The notes beneath the pieces were generated by a model that had not been told where the DNA came from, did no database searches, and worked only from the letters and a program-made list of their open reading frames with translations. From positions 353,703-417,702 of the forward strand of contig VBWE01000001.1 of the NCBI GenBank assembly GCA_006218065.1: a stretch of DNA of 64,000 nt. The letters are read 5' to 3'. Below are positions 34,772 through 44,643 of this stretch, in pieces. Position 1 is the first letter of the stretch. Every line of letters starts with the position of its first letter. Origin of the DNA: Bacteroidota bacterium (GTDB taxonomy: Bacteria > Bacteroidota > Bacteroidia > Palsa-965). Position numbers and translations under genes: made by a program.

Positions 34772-36169
34772 TTACTTGAATAAATTCAGCAGCAGGTCGG
34801 GCATAATACCCAGCACGAGAATGCCTAACGAAGTGATGAACAAAACCAGCTGCTGCAGATCGTTTGCCGCCGGCGATCCTTCCGCACCGGCAGGCACATC
34901 TTTGAAATACATGGCGATGATGATGCGGAAATAATAGTACACGCCGATGAGCGAACCGATGATGCCGGCGAGCACCAGCCAGGCATGACCGGATGCGAAA
35001 GCCTGCATGAAAACGTAGTATTTACCGAAGAACCCGGCTGTGGGCGGAATGCCGGCCATGGAAAGCAGCGCGAGCGTGAGTGTAAAAGCGAGCAGCGGAC
35101 TCCGTTTTCCGAGCCCGTTGAAACGTTCCATGGCATCATCGCCGCTGTGCTGCATGATGATGCCGAGTACGGCGAATGCGGCGAGCGAAGCGAGGGAATA
35201 GGCTGCGGTGTAATAGATCACACTTCCGGGCGCGTTGGAAAGAATAGCCAGCAAAAGGAAACCGGCATGCGAAATGCTCGAGTAAGCAAGCAGCCGTTTT
35301 ACATTGTTCTGCACGGCGGCGAAAACATTACCCACCATGATCGTAAGCACTACGCAAACCGCGAGGATCGGTCCCCAGAAAGCGGCATCGGCCATGAATC
35401 CCGGGTACGCGAACAGTCTCGCGAAGCCGGCCACTGCCGCAGTTTTTACTACCGTGGACATGAACGCGGTTACGCTTGTCGGGGAACCCTGGTACACGTC
35501 GGGCGCCCAGAAATGGAACGGCGCGGCGGAAATTTTAAACAGCAATCCTACGAGCAGCATGACGATTCCTGCATGGAAAAGCCCGGGAATTTCGCCGGCG
35601 TGATCGGTTACATACGTGCTGATCGTAGGCAGGTCGAACGATTTTGTCGCGCCGTAAATCAACGTGATGCCGAAGAGCAGGAAGCCGGTTGAAAATGCGC
35701 CGAGCAGGAAATATTTCAGCGCGGCTTCGTTCGAGGCCAGGCTGTCTTTTTTACTGCCCGCCATCACGTAAAGCGGGATCGAGAGCATTTCGATGCCGAG
35801 GAAAAGCATCGTCATGTTGTTGTAACAGGTCAGCGTAACGGCGCCCGCCATCGAGAAAAGAAAAAGCGCGTAATGATCCGTTTTGCTGCTTTCTTCCTTG
35901 AAATAGCTCTGCGACATCATCAGCCAGAGCAGGCCGGTGATGATGATGACGGAAGATGACAAAATGGAAAACGTATCGAAGACGAGCATGCCTTTGACGT
36001 ACGTGTCGTTCCATTCTTTTCCTTCATCGAACCAGAAATAGGAAAGTGCAGCGGCAACCGCGCCGAGCAGCCCGAGCAGCACCAGCGGAAAAAGAACGCG
36101 GCGGAAACGGAAAAGTTCCGCAAGCAGCGCGATGATTCCAAGTCCCGATAAAACAAGTATGGCCTTCAT
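34772..36169 (-). CDS. nuoN: NADH-quinone oxidoreductase subunit N
   Basis: 465 residues from ATG 36169; the frame is open 17 codons further, but that extension (MNLSCSGRTGTGPHKQT) lacks the usual membrane start. NuoN is one of three antiporter-like subunits that pump protons in complex I. Features: about 14 membrane helices, the conserved NNMTMLFLGIEMLSIPLYVM with the helix-5 glutamate, LFKISAAPFHFWAPDVYQGSPT with the channel lysine, and KRLLAYSSISHAGFLL. It is the last gene of the nuo operon, 51 bases after nuoM. Confidence 0.94.
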   Translation of the reverse strand: MKAILVLSGLGIIALLAELFRFRRVLFPLVLLGLLGAVAAALSYFWFDEGKEWNDTYVKGMLVFDTFSILSSSVIIITGLLWLMMSQSYFKEESSKTDHYALFLFSMAGAVTLTCYNNMTMLFLGIEMLSIPLYVMAGSKKDSLASNEAALKYFLLGAFSTGFLLFGITLIYGATKSFDLPTISTYVTDHAGEIPGLFHAGIVMLLVGLLFKISAAPFHFWAPDVYQGSPTSVTAFMSTVVKTAAVAGFARLFAYPGFMADAAFWGPILAVCVVLTIMVGNVFAAVQNNVKRLLAYSSISHAGFLLLAILSNAPGSVIYYTAAYSLASLAAFAVLGIIMQHSGDDAMERFNGLGKRSPLLAFTLTLALLSMAGIPPTAGFFGKYYVFMQAFASGHAWLVLAGIIGSLIGVYYYFRIIIAMYFKDVPAGAEGSPAANDLQQLVLFITSLGILVLGIMPDLLLNLFK

Positions 36170-36220
36170 AGTTTGTTTATGCGGTCCCGTTCCGGTTCGG
36201 CCGGAGCAGGACAAATTCAT

Positions 36221-37690
36221 TTATGGCGTTACAGCCGGTTTAACGCTGTTGAGTAATTCCTGCACGTCGGGGCCGATTAAATCCATCAGCGGTTTGGGAT
36301 AAACGCCCAGCCCGATGATGAGTGCAGCCACGACAAAAAGCACGATCGTTTCATTTGTTTTCAGCGCGCCGAACGAAGCGGTTACGTTGTTGGTTTCGCC
36401 CAGCATCACGCCCTGGTAACTGCGCAGCATGTACACCGCACCGAGAATGATGGTGAGCCCGGCGAAAGCGCTCATCCACGCATTGAATTTATATACGCCG
36501 CTGATGAGCAGGAATTCGCCCACGAAACCGTTGGTGAGCGGAAGCGCCACCGCGCCGAGCAATACGATGAGATAGAGCATGGCGAACCGCGGGTTGACGT
36601 TACGTATTCCGCCAAGCTTCGCGATTTCGCGTGTACCGGTTTGACGTGAAATAATATCGACGATAAGGAAAAGACCGACTACGTTGATGCCGTGCGCGAG
36701 CATCTGCATCACGGCGCCCTGCAATCCCTGCGCGTTGAAAGCAAGAATACCGGCGGCGATCAAACCAATGTGCGCGATGGAGGAATACGCGATCAGGCGT
36801 TTGAGATCTTTCTGCACAATGGCCATGCACGAAGCATACACGATGCCGACGACGGAAAGCCCGATGGCCGTGCTGCCCCATTTGGCGATTCCCAGCGGAA
36901 CCATAGGCATGAGCCAGAAGAGCAAACCGAATGTACCCATCTTGAGCATGATGCCGGAAAGCAGCATGGTTCCTGTTGTGGGTGAACTGGTGTACGTATC
37001 GGGCTGCCAGGTGTGGAACGGGAACACGGGCATTTTCACCGCGAAGGCGAGGAACATGGCCCAGAATACGAGTCCCTGTTTCGCTTCAGGCAGCGACATG
37101 CCGCCCGCCTGCAGGTTTTCCCAACTCCAGTTTCTTTCGGGCGAGTGGTAATAGAGATAGATCAGCCCGGCTAGCATGAACAAACTGCCGAACAAGGTGT
37201 AGATAAAAAACTTGAAGGTGATCTTGCTGTTGTTCTTGCTTTCGCCCCACATCAGGCAGATGAACCAGATGGGGATGAGCGCGAGTTCCCAGAAAATGTA
37301 AAACAGGAATCCGTCGTGCGCGAGAAAAACGCCAACCAGGGCCATCTGCATAAACAGTACCAGGCTGTAGAACAGTGAAGGGTTTTTAATCTCGCGGCTG
37401 TATGAACTGATGATGATGAGCGGCGTGAGTACGGTAGTGAGTAAAACCAGGCAAAGCCCGATCCCGCTCAGTTGCAGGTGGAAATGAATTCCGAAATGCT
37501 GAATCCAGGGCGTGTTGATGAAAAGCTGTTCGTTCTGCGGATCTTTTTTGAAAAGATAAAGCACGGCAAAGGAGAGTACCAACTCGAGTAAAGCCGCACC
37601 AAGGGCAACTTTTTTTGCTCCTTCGCCTTTCACGAACAGGGCCAGTAAACCTGCCAGCAACGGCAGCCCGATCAGTAATGCAGTGATCAT
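36221..37690 (-). CDS. nuoM: NADH-quinone oxidoreductase subunit M
   Basis: 489 residues, 14 or so membrane helices. An antiporter-like proton-pumping subunit of complex I. Seen: FLFYIFWELALIPIWF with the conserved helix-5 glutamate, FLAFAVKMPVFPFHTWQPDTYTSSP with the central lysine, and DLKRLIAYSSIAHIGLIAAG with the lysine of the second half-channel. Length is normal for the family. It starts 61 bases after nuoL; that gap holds a small hairpin (CCGCAG...CTGCGG, 37713-37733). Confidence 0.95.
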   Translation of the reverse strand: MITALLIGLPLLAGLLALFVKGEGAKKVALGAALLELVLSFAVLYLFKKDPQNEQLFINTPWIQHFGIHFHLQLSGIGLCLVLLTTVLTPLIIISSYSREIKNPSLFYSLVLFMQMALVGVFLAHDGFLFYIFWELALIPIWFICLMWGESKNNSKITFKFFIYTLFGSLFMLAGLIYLYYHSPERNWSWENLQAGGMSLPEAKQGLVFWAMFLAFAVKMPVFPFHTWQPDTYTSSPTTGTMLLSGIMLKMGTFGLLFWLMPMVPLGIAKWGSTAIGLSVVGIVYASCMAIVQKDLKRLIAYSSIAHIGLIAAGILAFNAQGLQGAVMQMLAHGINVVGLFLIVDIISRQTGTREIAKLGGIRNVNPRFAMLYLIVLLGAVALPLTNGFVGEFLLISGVYKFNAWMSAFAGLTIILGAVYMLRSYQGVMLGETNNVTASFGALKTNETIVLFVVAALIIGLGVYPKPLMDLIGPDVQELLNSVKPAVTP

Positions 37691-37751
37691 AATTCAGTTC
37701 TCACTATTTTTTTAACCGCAGTATCATGAGCTGCGGCCGGATTTATTCGTT

Positions 37752-39635
37752 TTACCAGAGTTTTACCATCGCAATGACGATTACGCTCAGCACCATGGCC
37801 AGCACGTAAAAACCAACGCTGCCCGATTGCACGTAACGCGCCACCGAGCCGATCCATTTCACACCCGTACCGATCCCGTTCACCACACCGTCCACAATCT
37901 GCAGTTCAACAACACGGTAACCGATATCGGAAATAAAGTCAAGCGGTTTGCGGATGAGCTTGTCGTAGATCTCGTCCACGTAATATTTGTTGTAAACTAA
38001 TTTCTGCACGCTGTTGAATCCTTTTTCATCGTCGGCCGGAACGGTTTTGTTTTTCCCGAAAACAGTCCAGGCCAACGCGATGGCGGAAAGCCCCGCAACA
38101 ATGGCAATGCCCATAATGATCCATTCTTTTTCGTGGCTCAGTGTGATGATCTCGCGGTAACCGAGGTAATGGTGCAGCCAGTGCGAATCGTGCAGCACAA
38201 AACCCGGGATGCCGATGTAACCGGCGCCCACAGCGAGGATGGCGAGGATCACCAGCGGGATCGTCATGCTTGCGGGCGATTCGTGCAGGTGGTGTTCCTG
38301 TTCGTGCGTGCCGCGGAATTTTCCACGGAAGGTCAAGAAGTACAAACGGAACATATAAAACGCCGTGAGCATCGATCCGAGCACGCCGGCAATCCAGTAC
38401 ACCTGGCTGCGCTCGTACGTGTACGCGAGAATTTCATCCTTGGAAAAGAAACCGGAGAGGAACGGAATTCCCGCAATGGCCATGGTACCGATGAGGAAGG
38501 TGATGTGCGTGATCGGGATTTTTTTCGCGAGACCGCCCATCCTGCGGATATCCTGTTCACCGCTCATGGCATGAATTACGCTGCCGGCGCCGAGGAAAAG
38601 AAGAGCTTTGAAAAACGCGTGTGTCGTTACGTGGAAAACAGCACCGGTTGTTGCACCTACGCCAAGCGCAAGGAACATAAAACCGAGCTGGCTGACGGTA
38701 GAATACGCCAGTACTTTTTTAATATCGTTCTGCAGCAGGCCGATGGTGGCGGCGAAAAGCGCAGTAAGTAATCCAATGACAGCCACGATTTCCAACGCCA
38801 TCGGCGCAAACGAATACAGTACCTGCGAACGTGCGATCATGTAAATGCCGGCGGTAACCATCGTGGCGGCGTGGATGAGCGCGGATACCGGTGTGGGGCC
38901 GGCCATGGCATCGGGCAGCCAGGTGAACAAGGGAATCTGCGCGCTTTTTCCGCAGGCGCCGATGAAGAGCAAAATGCCGACAGCTTCCATCACGCCTTTG
39001 TTGTCGCGCGCGAGGCTGGAGGCTTTGTCGAAAATGCCGCCGTCTTCAAAGCTGAGCGAACCGAAGGTTACGAACAGTAAAATGATACCGAGCAGGAAAC
39101 CGAGGTCGCCGATGCGGTTCATGATGAATGCCTTGTTCGCGGCTTTGTTGTATTCCGTGTTCTTGAACCAGAAACCGATCAGCAGGTAGGAGCAAAGCCC
39201 CACGCCTTCCCAGCCCACGAACATGACCACGTAGTTGCTGCCCATGACGAGCAGGAGCATGAAGAAAACGAACAGGTTGAGGTACGTGAAGAAGCGATTG
39301 AATCCTTCGTCTTCTTTCATGTAGCCGGTAGAATATACGTGGATCAGGAAACCGACGCCGGTGATGATGAGCAGGAAAATGGAGGTGAGCGGATCGATGA
39401 TGAAGGAAAGATCGAGGTGCAAGTCCCCGGCTACGATCCAGTCGAACATTTTAACGATGTGCTTGTCGCCTTCGTGCAGCTGCATGAAAACGCCTACGGA
39501 CAGCGCAAAAGCAGCCAGCACCGATCCGCAGCCGATGATGCCGGCGAGTCCTTTCGATAATTTTTTTCCGCCCAGGCCGAGGAGTATAAACCCGAACAGG
39601 GGCAGCAGCGGAATTAACCAGGAGTACTGAATCAT
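37752..39635 (-). CDS. nuoL: NADH-quinone oxidoreductase subunit L
   Basis: 627 residues. The distal antiporter-like subunit of complex I, with the extra C-terminal part that runs along the membrane arm. Seen: NYVVMFVGWEGVGLCSYLLIGFW (functional glutamate), GKSAQIPLFTWLPDAMAGPTPVSALIHAATMV with the channel lysine, and DIKKVLAYSTVSQLGFMF. The C-terminal region from about residue 480 contains the lateral helix (FNSVQKLVYNKYYVDEIYDKL) and a final anchoring helix. It follows nuoK by one base. Confidence 0.95.
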   Translation of the reverse strand: MIQYSWLIPLLPLFGFILLGLGGKKLSKGLAGIIGCGSVLAAFALSVGVFMQLHEGDKHIVKMFDWIVAGDLHLDLSFIIDPLTSIFLLIITGVGFLIHVYSTGYMKEDEGFNRFFTYLNLFVFFMLLLVMGSNYVVMFVGWEGVGLCSYLLIGFWFKNTEYNKAANKAFIMNRIGDLGFLLGIILLFVTFGSLSFEDGGIFDKASSLARDNKGVMEAVGILLFIGACGKSAQIPLFTWLPDAMAGPTPVSALIHAATMVTAGIYMIARSQVLYSFAPMALEIVAVIGLLTALFAATIGLLQNDIKKVLAYSTVSQLGFMFLALGVGATTGAVFHVTTHAFFKALLFLGAGSVIHAMSGEQDIRRMGGLAKKIPITHITFLIGTMAIAGIPFLSGFFSKDEILAYTYERSQVYWIAGVLGSMLTAFYMFRLYFLTFRGKFRGTHEQEHHLHESPASMTIPLVILAILAVGAGYIGIPGFVLHDSHWLHHYLGYREIITLSHEKEWIIMGIAIVAGLSAIALAWTVFGKNKTVPADDEKGFNSVQKLVYNKYYVDEIYDKLIRKPLDFISDIGYRVVELQIVDGVVNGIGTGVKWIGSVARYVQSGSVGFYVLAMVLSVIVIAMVKLW

Positions 39636-39636
39636 A

Positions 39637-39954
39637 TTACCACTTTAATTTGTTCAGGAAGTCGACGTCGGTCGTCTTCGTGTTTCTGTAGATCATAATC
39701 AGGATAGCCAGTCCGACCGCCACTTCGGCGGCAGCCACGGCCATGATGAAGAATACGAACACCTGCCCGTTCGGGTCGGCGTGATACGATGAAAAAGCGG
39801 CCAGCAGCAAATTCACTGCGTTGAGCATCAGTTCCACCGACATCAGGATGACGATTGCGTTGCGGCGGAAGAGTACGCCCAGCACGCCCAGGGAAAAGAG
39901 CGTGGCGCTGAGCCACAGGTACCATTCGATCGGGATGACGATAGTTGATGCCAT
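39637..39954 (-). CDS. nuoK: NADH-quinone oxidoreductase subunit K
   Basis: 105 residues, three membrane helices. Seen: [35 protein letters not shown], with the conserved membrane glutamate of the E-channel in VELMLNA, and a second glutamate in [10 protein letters not shown]. Part of the proton path linking quinone reduction to the antiporter-like subunits. One base separates it from both neighbours, nuoJ and nuoL, implying coupled translation. Confidence 0.95.
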   Translation of the reverse strand: MASTIVIPIEWYLWLSATLFSLGVLGVLFRRNAIVILMSVELMLNAVNLLLAAFSSYHADPNGQVFVFFIMAVAAAEVAVGLAILIMIYRNTKTTDVDFLNKLKW

Positions 39955-39955
39955 T

Positions 39956-40486
39956 TTACTTTATATTTTTTTTGCCCAGCATCACCGCGCCTACCATGGC
40001 GCCGAGGAAGAGGATGGACGATAATTCGAAAGGAACGAGGAAGTCGCTGAAGAGTACTTTGCCGAGCGATTCCACCAGGCCGATTTCCGGCGAAGGGATC
40101 CCACTGTCGCCGAGCGATGTACCCGAAGCGTTACGTACGATCACGTCGGTACCTTTTAATGCGCCGACCAGTGTAACGAAGAAAATACCGCCGGCGATGA
40201 CCGCGATGATTTTTTCCCAGGCCGGTTTATGCGGTTCCGATTCTTTGTTCAGGTTGAGCAGCATGATCACGAACAGGAAAAGCACCATGATCGCGCCCGC
40301 GTAAACGATTACGTGCACCGCCGCGAGGAACTGCGCATTCAGCAGCACATAATGGCCTGCGATGGAGAAGAAACAGACGATGAGCAGGAGTACGTTTCGA
40401 ACCGGGTTGGAATTGAGCACAACGATCGCTGCGCTCAAAACGGCTACCACGGATAGTACTAAAAATAGAATATGCGTAATGGTCAT
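39956..40486 (-). CDS. nuoJ: NADH-quinone oxidoreductase subunit J
   Basis: 176 residues, five membrane helices ([19 protein letters not shown] at the start). [22 protein letters not shown] is the conserved third helix, which holds the pi-bulge used in coupling. A loop of about 35 residues ([20 protein letters not shown]) precedes the final helix [16 protein letters not shown]. Located between nuoI and nuoK as in other nuo operons. Confidence 0.94.
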   Translation of the reverse strand: MTITHILFLVLSVVAVLSAAIVVLNSNPVRNVLLLIVCFFSIAGHYVLLNAQFLAAVHVIVYAGAIMVLFLFVIMLLNLNKESEPHKPAWEKIIAVIAGGIFFVTLVGALKGTDVIVRNASGTSLGDSGIPSPEIGLVESLGKVLFSDFLVPFELSSILFLGAMVGAVMLGKKNIK

Positions 40487-40504
40487 ATCGTTGTCCGGAT
40501 ACTC

Positions 40505-41131
40505 TTAGTGGGCTTTCTTTTTCTTTTTGGTGTCGATGGCTTTGCTTCCGTCCCAAACCTGGTTGTGGCCGTATTCGTTGTGTTTTTTAAACTCGGCGAC
40601 TTCGGTGGTTTCGCGGATGCTTACGTCGATGCGCTTGTCTTTTTCCATGGGCTCCACCAGTTTGTCCTTGCCGTAAATGAAATCATTCCGTTCGAATTCC
40701 ACGGGCACGATGCGGTTGGTGAGGAAAATGGCTTCTTTCGGGCAGGCTTCTTCACAGAGTCCGCAGAAAATGCAGCGCAGCATATTGATCTCGTAGACGG
40801 AGGCGTATTTTTCTTCGCGGTAAAGCGCTTCTTCTCCTTTTTTACGCTCGGCGGAAAGCATGGTGATCGCTTCGGCCGGGCAGGCTACGGCGCAGAGTCC
40901 GCAGGCGGTGCAGCGTTCGGCGCCGTTTTCATCGCGCTTGAGTACGTGCTGCCCGCGGTACACGTTGCTGATCGCCCGTTTTTTCTCCGGGTATTTCACC
41001 GTTGCGCTTTTCTTGAAGAGGTGCGTGAGCGTGATGCGCATACCGCCGAGGATAGCGGGCAGGTACAACTTCTCCACGAAGGAAAGTTGTTTATTAACTA
41101 CCACTTTTGAACGTTTGGTCAGCGCCTGCAT
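40505..41131 (-). CDS. nuoI: NADH-quinone oxidoreductase subunit I
   Basis: 208 residues. Carries the two [4Fe-4S] clusters N6a and N6b that pass electrons towards NuoB. Both ferredoxin motifs are intact: CTACGLCAVACPAEA and CIFCGLCEEACPKEA. An N-terminal amphipathic helix (FVEKLYLPAILGGMRITLTHLF) anchors it to the membrane arm. The tail is rich in lysine (AIDTKKKKKAH). Gaps of 18 bases separate it from nuoH and nuoJ. Confidence 0.95.
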   Translation of the reverse strand: MQALTKRSKVVVNKQLSFVEKLYLPAILGGMRITLTHLFKKSATVKYPEKKRAISNVYRGQHVLKRDENGAERCTACGLCAVACPAEAITMLSAERKKGEEALYREEKYASVYEINMLRCIFCGLCEEACPKEAIFLTNRIVPVEFERNDFIYGKDKLVEPMEKDKRIDVSIRETTEVAEFKKHNEYGHNQVWDGSKAIDTKKKKKAH

Positions 41132-41149
41132 GTTCGTTCTTTTTTAGAA

Positions 41150-42205
41150 TCAGAATTTAAGCTTTCCAAAGGCTAACATAATCAACGGTGTTACTACCGC
41201 CAGGTTGAAGATCGCCAAAGGTATCAAGATTTTCCAGCCGAGATTCATCAGCTGATCGTAGCGGAAACGCGGCAATGTCCAGCGAATCCACATGAATGTG
41301 AAGATGAAGAAAATGATTTTTCCGAAGAAGAAAATAACGCCCCAGAAAGCCAGCCAGTTCGGGTCGCTCACCCAGCGGCCGATGAACGGCATATTGTATC
41401 CGCCGAAGTAGAACGTAGCCATCACCGCCGAGGAAATGAACATGTTGATGTATTCGGAAAAGAGGAAAAGGCCGAGTTTCATCGAACTGTATTCGGTATG
41501 ATAACCGCCCACAAGTTCCGTTTCGCATTCGGGAAGGTCGAAGGGCGCGCGGTTTGTTTCAGCCAGCGCGCAGATGAAAAAGATGAGGAAACCGAGCGGC
41601 TGGTAAATGATGTTCCAGTGCCAGCTTGTTTGCTGGTCGGCGATTTCGCGCAGGCTCAGCGTCCCGGTAACCATCACCAGCGCGATGACCGAAAGGCCCA
41701 TGGCGATTTCGTAGCTGATCATCTGCGAGGACGCGCGCAGCGCACCCATCAGCGAATATTTGTTGTTCGAAGCCCAGCCGCCGAGCATAATGCCGTACAC
41801 GCCGACAGAAACCACGCCGAGCAGGTACAGCACGCCGATGTTCACGTCGGTTACCTGCAGCGGGTAACGTTCTCCGCCGATCACCAGGTCGGGACCCCAG
41901 GGAATCACCGCGCCGGTAAGCAGGGCCGTGATCATAAAGAGCGAAGGACCGAGGATGAATAAGGCTTTGTTGGAAACGGTCGGAATGATTTCTTCTTTCA
42001 TGAACATTTTCACTCCGTCGGCCAGCGGCTGCAGCAGCCCGAAAGGCCCCGCACGATCCGGCCCCACGCGATCCTGGAGAAATGCCGCGATCTTACGTTC
42101 GCCATACGTGGCATAGGCGGCAACGCCCAGCGAAACGGCAAAAACCGCCACCGCGAGGATCACTTTGTAAATGATGAATGTCGTTCCGGAAATGACGAGC
42201 AGCAT
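41150..42205 (-). CDS. nuoH: NADH-quinone oxidoreductase subunit H
   Basis: 351 residues, eight membrane helices. It forms the quinone entry cavity with NuoB and NuoD. Seen: ERKIAAFLQDRVGPDRAGPFGLLQPLADGVKMF (the family signature near residue 31), the acidic loop ETNRAPFDLPECETELVGGYHTEYSSM, and FTFMWIRWTLPRFRYDQLM near the end. Length is usual for Bacteroidota. It starts 3 bases after nuoG. Confidence 0.95.
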   Translation of the reverse strand: MLLVISGTTFIIYKVILAVAVFAVSLGVAAYATYGERKIAAFLQDRVGPDRAGPFGLLQPLADGVKMFMKEEIIPTVSNKALFILGPSLFMITALLTGAVIPWGPDLVIGGERYPLQVTDVNIGVLYLLGVVSVGVYGIMLGGWASNNKYSLMGALRASSQMISYEIAMGLSVIALVMVTGTLSLREIADQQTSWHWNIIYQPLGFLIFFICALAETNRAPFDLPECETELVGGYHTEYSSMKLGLFLFSEYINMFISSAVMATFYFGGYNMPFIGRWVSDPNWLAFWGVIFFFGKIIFFIFTFMWIRWTLPRFRYDQLMNLGWKILIPLAIFNLAVVTPLIMLAFGKLKF

Positions 42206-42208
42206 AAT

Positions 42209-43225
42209 TTATTTTTTAGCGGTTGCTTTCTTCGTTGACGTATTCGTGTTGTTTTTCTCTGCTTCGCCGGCGAGCTTGTTCAGTTGCCTGCCCACGTCGA
42301 GTTTCAGGTTCTGCAGTTCGTAATGGTTTTGCGCGATCACCGAATGACGGTCGATGTGGCTCGGTCCTTCGATGGTCCAGTCGCTGACTTTTTTCTTTTC
42401 GAAACGGCAATCGTTACAGATCCAGTCCTGCACTTCGCCCCACTGGTCCTTGCGGCCGGTAACGCGCAGCACTTCCTCGCCCTTGAACCAGATGCGCGCT
42501 TTTCCCGCGCAGGTTTTGCAGTCGCGGTGCGCATCCACCGGTTTGGTGAACCATACGCGGCTTTTGAAACGGAATGTTTTATCGGTGAGTGCACCTACGG
42601 GACAAACGTCGATCACGTTGCCGGACCATTCGTTGTCGATGGCGTTCTGGATATACGTGCTGATTTCCGATACGTCGCCGCGGTTGAGTACGCCGTGCAC
42701 GCGGTTGGAGCAAAGCTGGTCGGCTGTTTTTACGCAGCGGTAGCAGAGGATGCAGCGCGTCATGTGCAGCTGCACTTTATTTCCGATGTCGATTTTCTCG
42801 AAGGTGCGGCGTTCGAAATCGTAACGTGTTTTTGCTGCGCCGTGTTCGTAGCCGAGGTTCTGCAGGTCGCATTCGCCGGCCTGGTCGCAGATGGGACAAT
42901 CGAGCGGGTGATTGATGAGCAGGAATTCGACTACGCCTTTGCGCGCTTCGAGCAAGTCGGGCGAGGTGAAATTCGCTACTTCCATGCCGTCCATGACTTC
43001 CGTGCGGCAGGAGGCTACCGGCTTGGGCATGGGATTCGGATTCTGCGCCGAGCCTTTGGTTACTTTCACAATGCAGGTACGGCAATACCCGCCGCTGGTT
43101 TTCAGCTTCGAGTAGTAGCACATAGCGGGCGGCGCCACTTCGGGCCCGATCATCCGTGCTGCCTGCAAGATCGTGGTGCCTTTCGGTACTTCGATCTCGT
43201 GTCCGTCGATGGTTACTTTCGGCAT
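42209..43225 (-). CDS. nuoG: NADH-quinone oxidoreductase subunit G, short form
   Basis: 338 residues, well under the 700-900 of the E. coli or Thermus protein. It holds the [2Fe-2S] motif (CYYSKLKTSGGYCRTC, with CRTEV after it), the His-liganded cluster motif HPLDCPICDQAGECDLQ, and the [4Fe-4S] motif CILCYRCVKTADQLC with NVIDVCPVGAL. A degenerate CKTC..ICNDC segment follows. The large molybdopterin-oxidoreductase-like C-terminal domain is absent and replaced by a short lysine-rich tail. Short NuoG proteins are, to my knowledge, usual in Bacteroidota, so this is probably not a truncation. The frame is intact and nuoH follows after 3 bases. Confidence 0.9.
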   Translation of the reverse strand: MPKVTIDGHEIEVPKGTTILQAARMIGPEVAPPAMCYYSKLKTSGGYCRTCIVKVTKGSAQNPNPMPKPVASCRTEVMDGMEVANFTSPDLLEARKGVVEFLLINHPLDCPICDQAGECDLQNLGYEHGAAKTRYDFERRTFEKIDIGNKVQLHMTRCILCYRCVKTADQLCSNRVHGVLNRGDVSEISTYIQNAIDNEWSGNVIDVCPVGALTDKTFRFKSRVWFTKPVDAHRDCKTCAGKARIWFKGEEVLRVTGRKDQWGEVQDWICNDCRFEKKKVSDWTIEGPSHIDRHSVIAQNHYELQNLKLDVGRQLNKLAGEAEKNNTNTSTKKATAKK

Positions 43226-43289
43226 TGTTTTCGTTCCTTTTCTTTACCGCAGAGACGCTGGGACGCAGAGCCTTCGCAGAGATTTATGT

Positions 43290-44636
43290 TTAGTAGGCCG
43301 GCTCTTTTTCGTTGTGCAGGCGGTAATAATGTTTCACGTCCTTAATGCTTCCCGGGTTTTTGATGTACTCTTCGAACTCGGAGCGGAAATGGCGGATGGC
43401 CGAAGCCACGGGCCAGGCAGCGGCATCACCCAGCGGGCAGATGGTTTTCCCGTCGATCTTGCTTTGAATATCCCAGAGCAGGTCCACGTCTTCTTTTTTC
43501 CCGTGCCCGTCGAGAATGCGGTACAGTACTTTTTCCATCCATCCCGTTCCTTCGCGGCAGGGACTGCATTGTCCGCAGCTTTCGTGGTGATAGAAACGCG
43601 TAAAATTCCAGAGGTTTTTGACCACGCTGGCCGTATCGTCCATCACGATAAATCCGCCGGAACCGAGCATCGTGCCCGTGGCAAAACCGCCGTCGGCCAG
43701 CGATTCGTAGCTCATCAGGCGCGGTTCTCCTTTGGCGGTTTTCAGGAAAAGTTCGGCGGGAAGAATCGGAACGGAAGAACCTCCGGCGACTACCGCTTTC
43801 AGTTTGTTCCCGTTGCGTATTCCACCGCAGTAATTATCCGAGTATAAAAATTCTTCGACCGGCAGGCCGAGATCGATTTCGTAAACGCCGGGTTTGTTGA
43901 TGTGCCCGCAGGCGGAAATGAGTTTGGTGCCCGTACTTTTTCCCACGCCGATTTTCGCGTATTCTTCACCACCCATGTTCACGATCGGAACGACGGCTGC
44001 GATAGTTTCCACGTTATTTACGACTGTGGGCCGGTTCCAGACACCCGACACGGCGGGGAATGGCGGCTTGATGCGCGGGTTGCCGCGTTTGCCTTCGAGC
44101 GATTCGATGAGCGCGGTTTCTTCGCCGCAGATGTATGCTCCGCCGCCGGGATGAACGTGCAGGTCGAGCGAATAACCCGAACCCATAATATTTTCACCGA
44201 GCAGCCCGGCGTCGTAGGCATCCTGGATAGCCTGCTCGAGAATATGATACACGTACATCATCTCGCCGCGGATGTAGATGTACGAGGTGCGCGCGCCGAG
44301 CGCAAAACTGCCGATGATCATCCCTTCGATGAGCAGGTGCGGCTTGCGTTCCATCAGGTAACGGTCCTTGAACGTCCCGGGTTCGGACTCGTCGGCATTA
44401 CAGACCAGGTGACGCGGAACGCCTTCTGGTTTGGCGAGGAAACCCCATTTCATGCCGGTGGGAAATCCCGCGCCGCCGCGTCCGCGGAGCCCGGATTTCT
44501 TTACTTCATCCACCAGTTCTTCCGGTTTCATCTTCAGCGCTTTTTCGAGCGCCTTGTATCCGCCGAATTCACGGTACACGCCGAGCGTGGCGATACCGGG
44601 AGCGTGAATGTTGTCGAGCAGCAGTTGTTTGCCCAT
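43290..44636 (-). CDS. nuoF: NADH-quinone oxidoreductase subunit F
   Basis: 448 residues. Binds NADH, FMN and the first [4Fe-4S] cluster of complex I. Seen: GLRGRGGAGFPTGMKW (FMN/NADH glycine-rich loop), CNADESEPGTFKDRYLM, HPGGGAYICGEETALIESLEG and the cluster motif CGQCSPCREG with a later Cys in ICPLGDAAAWP. Complete in length. The 64-base gap to nuoG contains a degenerate GCAGAGACGCTGGGACGCAGAG-type repeat. Presence of NuoE and NuoF shows that this is an NADH-oxidising complex, not the ferredoxin-type 11-subunit form. Confidence 0.96.
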   Translation of the reverse strand: MGKQLLLDNIHAPGIATLGVYREFGGYKALEKALKMKPEELVDEVKKSGLRGRGGAGFPTGMKWGFLAKPEGVPRHLVCNADESEPGTFKDRYLMERKPHLLIEGMIIGSFALGARTSYIYIRGEMMYVYHILEQAIQDAYDAGLLGENIMGSGYSLDLHVHPGGGAYICGEETALIESLEGKRGNPRIKPPFPAVSGVWNRPTVVNNVETIAAVVPIVNMGGEEYAKIGVGKSTGTKLISACGHINKPGVYEIDLGLPVEEFLYSDNYCGGIRNGNKLKAVVAGGSSVPILPAELFLKTAKGEPRLMSYESLADGGFATGTMLGSGGFIVMDDTASVVKNLWNFTRFYHHESCGQCSPCREGTGWMEKVLYRILDGHGKKEDVDLLWDIQSKIDGKTICPLGDAAAWPVASAIRHFRSEFEEYIKNPGSIKDVKHYYRLHNEKEPAY

Positions 44637-44643
44637 GCGATCT

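Noticed and set aside
43226..43289. Gap between nuoG and nuoF as a regulatory or CRISPR-like repeat
   Set aside because: It holds only a degenerate GCAGAGACGC / GGGACGCAGAG unit of the kind spread through such genomes; no regular spacer pattern.
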